Assembly (NCBI GenBank): GCA_017743605.1
Contig: JAGHYO010000078.1
Location: 1-9,289, forward strand
Length of the DNA: 9,289 nt
Source: Thermoflexus sp.
Lineage (GTDB): Bacteria > Chloroflexota > Anaerolineae > Thermoflexales > Thermoflexaceae
Reading direction: 5' to 3'
A program made the translations under genes and the position numbers. Shown piece after piece: positions 7,187 to 9,289 of the stretch; the first letter of the stretch is position 1; each line of letters starts with the position of its first letter. Below the pieces are notes generated by a model. That model did not search any database and was not told the origin of the DNA. It saw only the letters and a list, made by a program, of their open reading frames with translations.

Positions 7187-7846
7187 ATGGAGGATCTTGG
7201 ACTTATCCTGTTGGGTTATCTTCTGGGCTCCATTCCCACCGCTTACCTCGCCGGCCGCCTCCTGCGGAGGGTGGATCTGCGGCAGTGGGGCAGCCGCACG
7301 ATCAGCGCGACCATGGTGTATTACCACGTGTCCCGCTGGGCCCTTCTCCCGGTCGGCCTCCTGGATGTCCTGAAGGGAGCCGCGCCGGCCCTCCTGGCCA
7401 TGAGCCTGGGACGTCCCCGGGGCGTGGCGGTGGCCGCCGGCCTGGCCGCTGTGCTGGGTCATAACTGGCCGCTCTTCCTGGGCTTCCACGGCGGTCGGGG
7501 CATCGGGCCCTTTCTCGGATGGCTGGGGGTGCTGTTCCCTCCCGGGGCGCTATGGATCCTGGGAGGCCTCGCCATCGGGCGAGGGCTGCGTCTGACCGCG
7601 GTGACGGCTCTCCTGGCCATCGCGGCCCTGCCGGGCTTTGTCCTCCTCCTGAACGGGCCGTCGGAGGTCGCGGCAGGGGCGCTGGGCATGCTGGGGATCA
7701 CTGTGGTCAAACGCCTGGAGGCCAATCGGGAGCCGCTCCCGGTGGACCCTGCGGAGCGGCGGCGGGTGCTCTGGCGGCGTCTCTGGCTGGACCGGGATGT
7801 CGCTTCCTGGGAAGCCTGGATGTTCCGCCGCCCGGGCCGGCCATAG
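7187..7846 (+). CDS. Divergent PlsY-like glycerol-3-phosphate acyltransferase homologue
   Basis: This is a 219-residue integral membrane protein. PlsY moves an acyl group from acyl-phosphate to glycerol-3-phosphate, the first step of phospholipid synthesis, at the inner membrane face. The family frame is clear: GYLLGSIPTAYLAGR (10-24) with the conserved Ser and Arg, DVLKG (60-64), GHNWPLFLGFHGGRG (91-105), and five or so membrane helices. Motif 1, usually GSGNxGATN, reads GSRTISATM (35-43) here and is followed by VYYHVSRW, so the Gly and both Asn are lost. KGGKG is HGGRG. A basic, Arg-rich tail (about 180-219) is longer than usual. The ATG at 7187 is supported by GGAGG at 7177-7181 and by alignment to family starts; an in-frame ATG at 7127 would add 20 unconserved residues. 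It sits 103 bases before a degV gene. It may be a PlsY paralogue with altered substrate or activity, so I give no symbol. Confidence 0.8.
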   Translation: MEDLGLILLGYLLGSIPTAYLAGRLLRRVDLRQWGSRTISATMVYYHVSRWALLPVGLLDVLKGAAPALLAMSLGRPRGVAVAAGLAAVLGHNWPLFLGFHGGRGIGPFLGWLGVLFPPGALWILGGLAIGRGLRLTAVTALLAIAALPGFVLLLNGPSEVAAGALGMLGITVVKRLEANREPLPVDPAERRRVLWRRLWLDRDVASWEAWMFRRPGRP

Positions 7847-7949
7847 TTCTTCTCCCTCCGGTCCCTGCAGGCCCTGGGGATCCTCACACGCCGGACGCTT
7901 CGAGGCGCGGGGGCGCAGCCCTGCCGGATCCTTTCCTCGAGGGAGAGCC

Positions 7950-8797
7950 ATGGCGAGGATCGCGGTGGTCACCGATAGCGTGGCCTGTCTGCCCCCGGAG
8001 CTGGTCGAGGCCTATGGGATTCGCATCGTCCCCGTGCGGATCATCCTGGGCGAACGGATCTTCCGGGATGGCATCGATGTGACCGCGGAGGAGGTTTACG
8101 CCTGGCAGCGTGCCGGCATCATGCCCACCTCCTCTCAGCCCTCCGTCGGGGATTTCCTGGAGACCTATCGGGAGCTGGCCCGGCAGGCGGAGGGGATCGT
8201 CTCCATTCATGTTTCGGCGGCGATGACCGGCACGTATAACGCGGCCCTGCTGGCCGCCCAAATGGTCCCCGAGGTGCCCATCCGGGTGATCGACAGCCAG
8301 GCAGCCACCATGGCCCAGGGCTTCCTCGTGCTGGAGGCGGCCCGGGCTGCGGAGCGGGGAGCATCTCTGGACGAGATCGTCGCTCGGGTGGAGGCCCTTC
8401 GCCCCCCCTCCGCTTCTTCGCGGTCCTGGAGACGGTGACCGATCTCATCCGCAGCGGGCAGGCGCCGGCCCTCGCGGCCCTGGCGGTGGACGTGTTGCAG
8501 ATCAAGCCGATCCTCACCATGCAGAACGGCCGCATCGAGGTGCTGTCGAAAGTGCGCACCCGGCGTCGGGCCATCGAAGAGATGGTCGAGCGAATGGCGC
8601 GGGATGTGGGGGATCGGCCGGTGCATGCGGCGGTCTTCCACGCGGCGGCCCTGGAGGAGGCGGAAGCCCTGCGGCAGCAGATCCTCGCCCGCTTCGACTG
8701 CCGGGAGTGTTACCTCACCGCCTTCTCCCCCGTGATGGGCCTTTACGCCGGGCCGGGCGTGCTGGGGCTCGCCTATTACACTGAGGAGGATCGCTAA
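7950..8797 (+). pseudogene. DegV/FakB-type fatty-acid-binding protein, reading frame broken at a C7 run
   Basis: DegV-family proteins bind a long-chain fatty acid; those working with FakA present it for phosphorylation to acyl-phosphate. The ATG at 7950 follows GAGGGAGAG (7939-7947). The first frame (7950-8438, 162 aa) carries DSVACLP (9-15), TSSQPS (60-65), the ligand-site-like HVSAAMTGTY (87-96) and VIDSQAATMAQG. After VEALRPP it becomes nonsense and stops at 8436-8438. The family sequence continues in another frame from about 8408: LRFFAVLETVTDLIRSG, VLQIKPIL, KVRTRRRAIEEM, and GLYAGPGVLGLAYY to the TAA at 8797. One extra C would restore a 282-residue protein, the normal length. The break lies in seven C (8402-8408), so a sequence error, true mutation, or slippage are all possible. 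A GTG at 8435 overlaps the first stop (GTGA), allowing a split-gene reading. Family identity is sure; functional status is not. Confidence 0.88.
8402..8408 (+). other. C7 slippery-form heptamer at the degV frame break
   Basis: Seven C follow the G at 8401. In the first degV frame they read C-CCC-CCC (last base of CGC, then two Pro codons), which matches the X-XXY-YYZ form of a -1 slippery site. Re-reading one base here moves into exactly the frame that encodes the rest of the protein. The run is also the kind of homopolymer where replication, transcription or sequencing commonly loses a base. No clear downstream pseudoknot was identified by eye. Confidence 0.5.
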
Positions 8798-8819
8798 GGG
8801 AAGAAGGTGGGAGATCCTT

Positions 8820-9289
8820 TCACGGCTCCCAGAAGAACTGCATCAGCACCGCCACGTAAGGCCGGCCCTCCACATACGCGATCCCCACCACCCAGGTCCG
8901 CCAGTCCAGCTCATTGCCCGGCGTCCCTGGCCGGTGCAAACTGTAAAAGTTGAGGGCCCGGTAGGCCTCCGGCCACGCGGGCTGATAGGTCACCGGCGGC
9001 ACCAGCAGGCCGCAGTGCCGCTCATGGGGGCGATCGATCACATCCAGCAAATCCGGCAGCACGGCCTGGCGGAAGGGGCCGACGATCTCCATGGCGCTGG
9101 CCGGGTGAACACCCCAGCGCACCGGCGTCTCGTCTGTGAACAGGGTGACCGCCTGCTCCGGCCGGATCCGAACCGCGTCGCTGAGGCGGTTGACGTGGAG
9201 CTGCAAGCCGTGGACCGGGCTGATCAGCGCGGCAAGCGCCTGCCCGTCCCGCGCCCGGATTGCTGCCTCCAGGCGGTCGATCAGCGCCT
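8820..9289 (-). CDS. Uncharacterised protein, C-terminal part (5' end beyond the window)
   Basis: The reverse frame is open from the right edge to the TGA at 8820-8822, giving about 156 residues. A TTG at 9206 is in frame, but the reading continues upstream with sensible sequence (LIDRLEAAIRARDGQALAAL), so the gene starts outside the window. The visible part opens with an amphipathic helix and then SPVHGLQLHVN. A WG motif within VRWGVHPAS, a LNFYSLHRPG stretch and a closing YVAVLMQFFWEP follow. The pattern (helix with RD, then HP/PVHGL, WG, and an aromatic tail) resembles small alpha-plus-beta domains, perhaps NTF2-like, that I associate with Chloroflexota proteins. This is an impression, and I do not assign a function. 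No membrane segment is visible. It converges with degV across 22 bases with no obvious terminator. Confidence 0.7.
   Translation of the reverse strand, partial: ALIDRLEAAIRARDGQALAALISPVHGLQLHVNRLSDAVRIRPEQAVTLFTDETPVRWGVHPASAMEIVGPFRQAVLPDLLDVIDRPHERHCGLLVPPVTYQPAWPEAYRALNFYSLHRPGTPGNELDWRTWVVGIAYVEGRPYVAVLMQFFWEP

Noticed and set aside
8435..8797. Independent 120-residue gene starting at the GTG at 8435.
   Set aside because: It is the C-terminal half of DegV. Conserved sequence continues upstream of the GTG in the same frame to the C7 run, so a broken or slipped single gene fits better.

Overview
This is a gene-dense, GC-rich bacterial window with short intergenic gaps, several overlapping or closely spaced genes, strong GGAGG-type ribosome binding sites and mixed ATG/GTG starts. 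The protein styles suggest a thermophilic or environmental member of the Chloroflexota (Anaerolineae / Thermoflexia-like). These are large GT-C membrane proteins with beta-rich tails, a PlsY-like protein reading VYYHVSRW after motif 1, and a proline-rich PEBP lipoprotein. The placement rests on recognition, not on a search. I see no tRNA, rRNA, CRISPR array, transposase or integrase.

Layout. (1) Bases 1-4231 (+) hold two consecutive polytopic membrane glycosyltransferases of the GT-C type. The first is cut by the left edge and the second overlaps it by 4 bases (ATGA). Their tails share a recognisable beta-strand module. (2) Bases 4232-6218 (+) hold xanthine phosphoribosyltransferase (xpt) behind a plausible promoter, then the bifunctional coenzyme A enzyme CoaBC (dfp) 50 bases later. 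This is a housekeeping cofactor and purine-salvage pair. (3) Bases 6238-6882 (-) hold a PEBP (YbhB/YbcL) family lipoprotein convergent with coaBC. (4) Bases 6883-7186 are a 304-base divergent intergenic region with hairpins that could be a structured leader for the next gene. (5) Bases 7187-8797 (+) hold a divergent PlsY-like membrane acyltransferase homologue followed by a DegV/FakB-type fatty-acid-binding protein. The DegV reading frame is broken inside a run of seven C. (6) From 8820 to the right edge (-) lies the C-terminal part of an unrecognised protein.

How the genes fit together. The GT-C pair probably decorates a cell-surface polymer or protein using lipid-linked sugars. xpt and coaBC are metabolic housekeeping genes. 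PlsY acylates glycerol-3-phosphate and DegV-family proteins present fatty acids for phosphorylation in the FakAB route, so the plsY-like/degV pair makes sense as a lipid-supply unit. No fakA or plsX is visible here.

I did not find a clearly new multi-gene system. The points most worth checking are the DegV frameshift on a canonical-form slippery heptamer, the altered PlsY substrate loop with its possibly structured leader, the Asp in the CoaC PxMN motif, and the shared tail module of the two glycosyltransferases.
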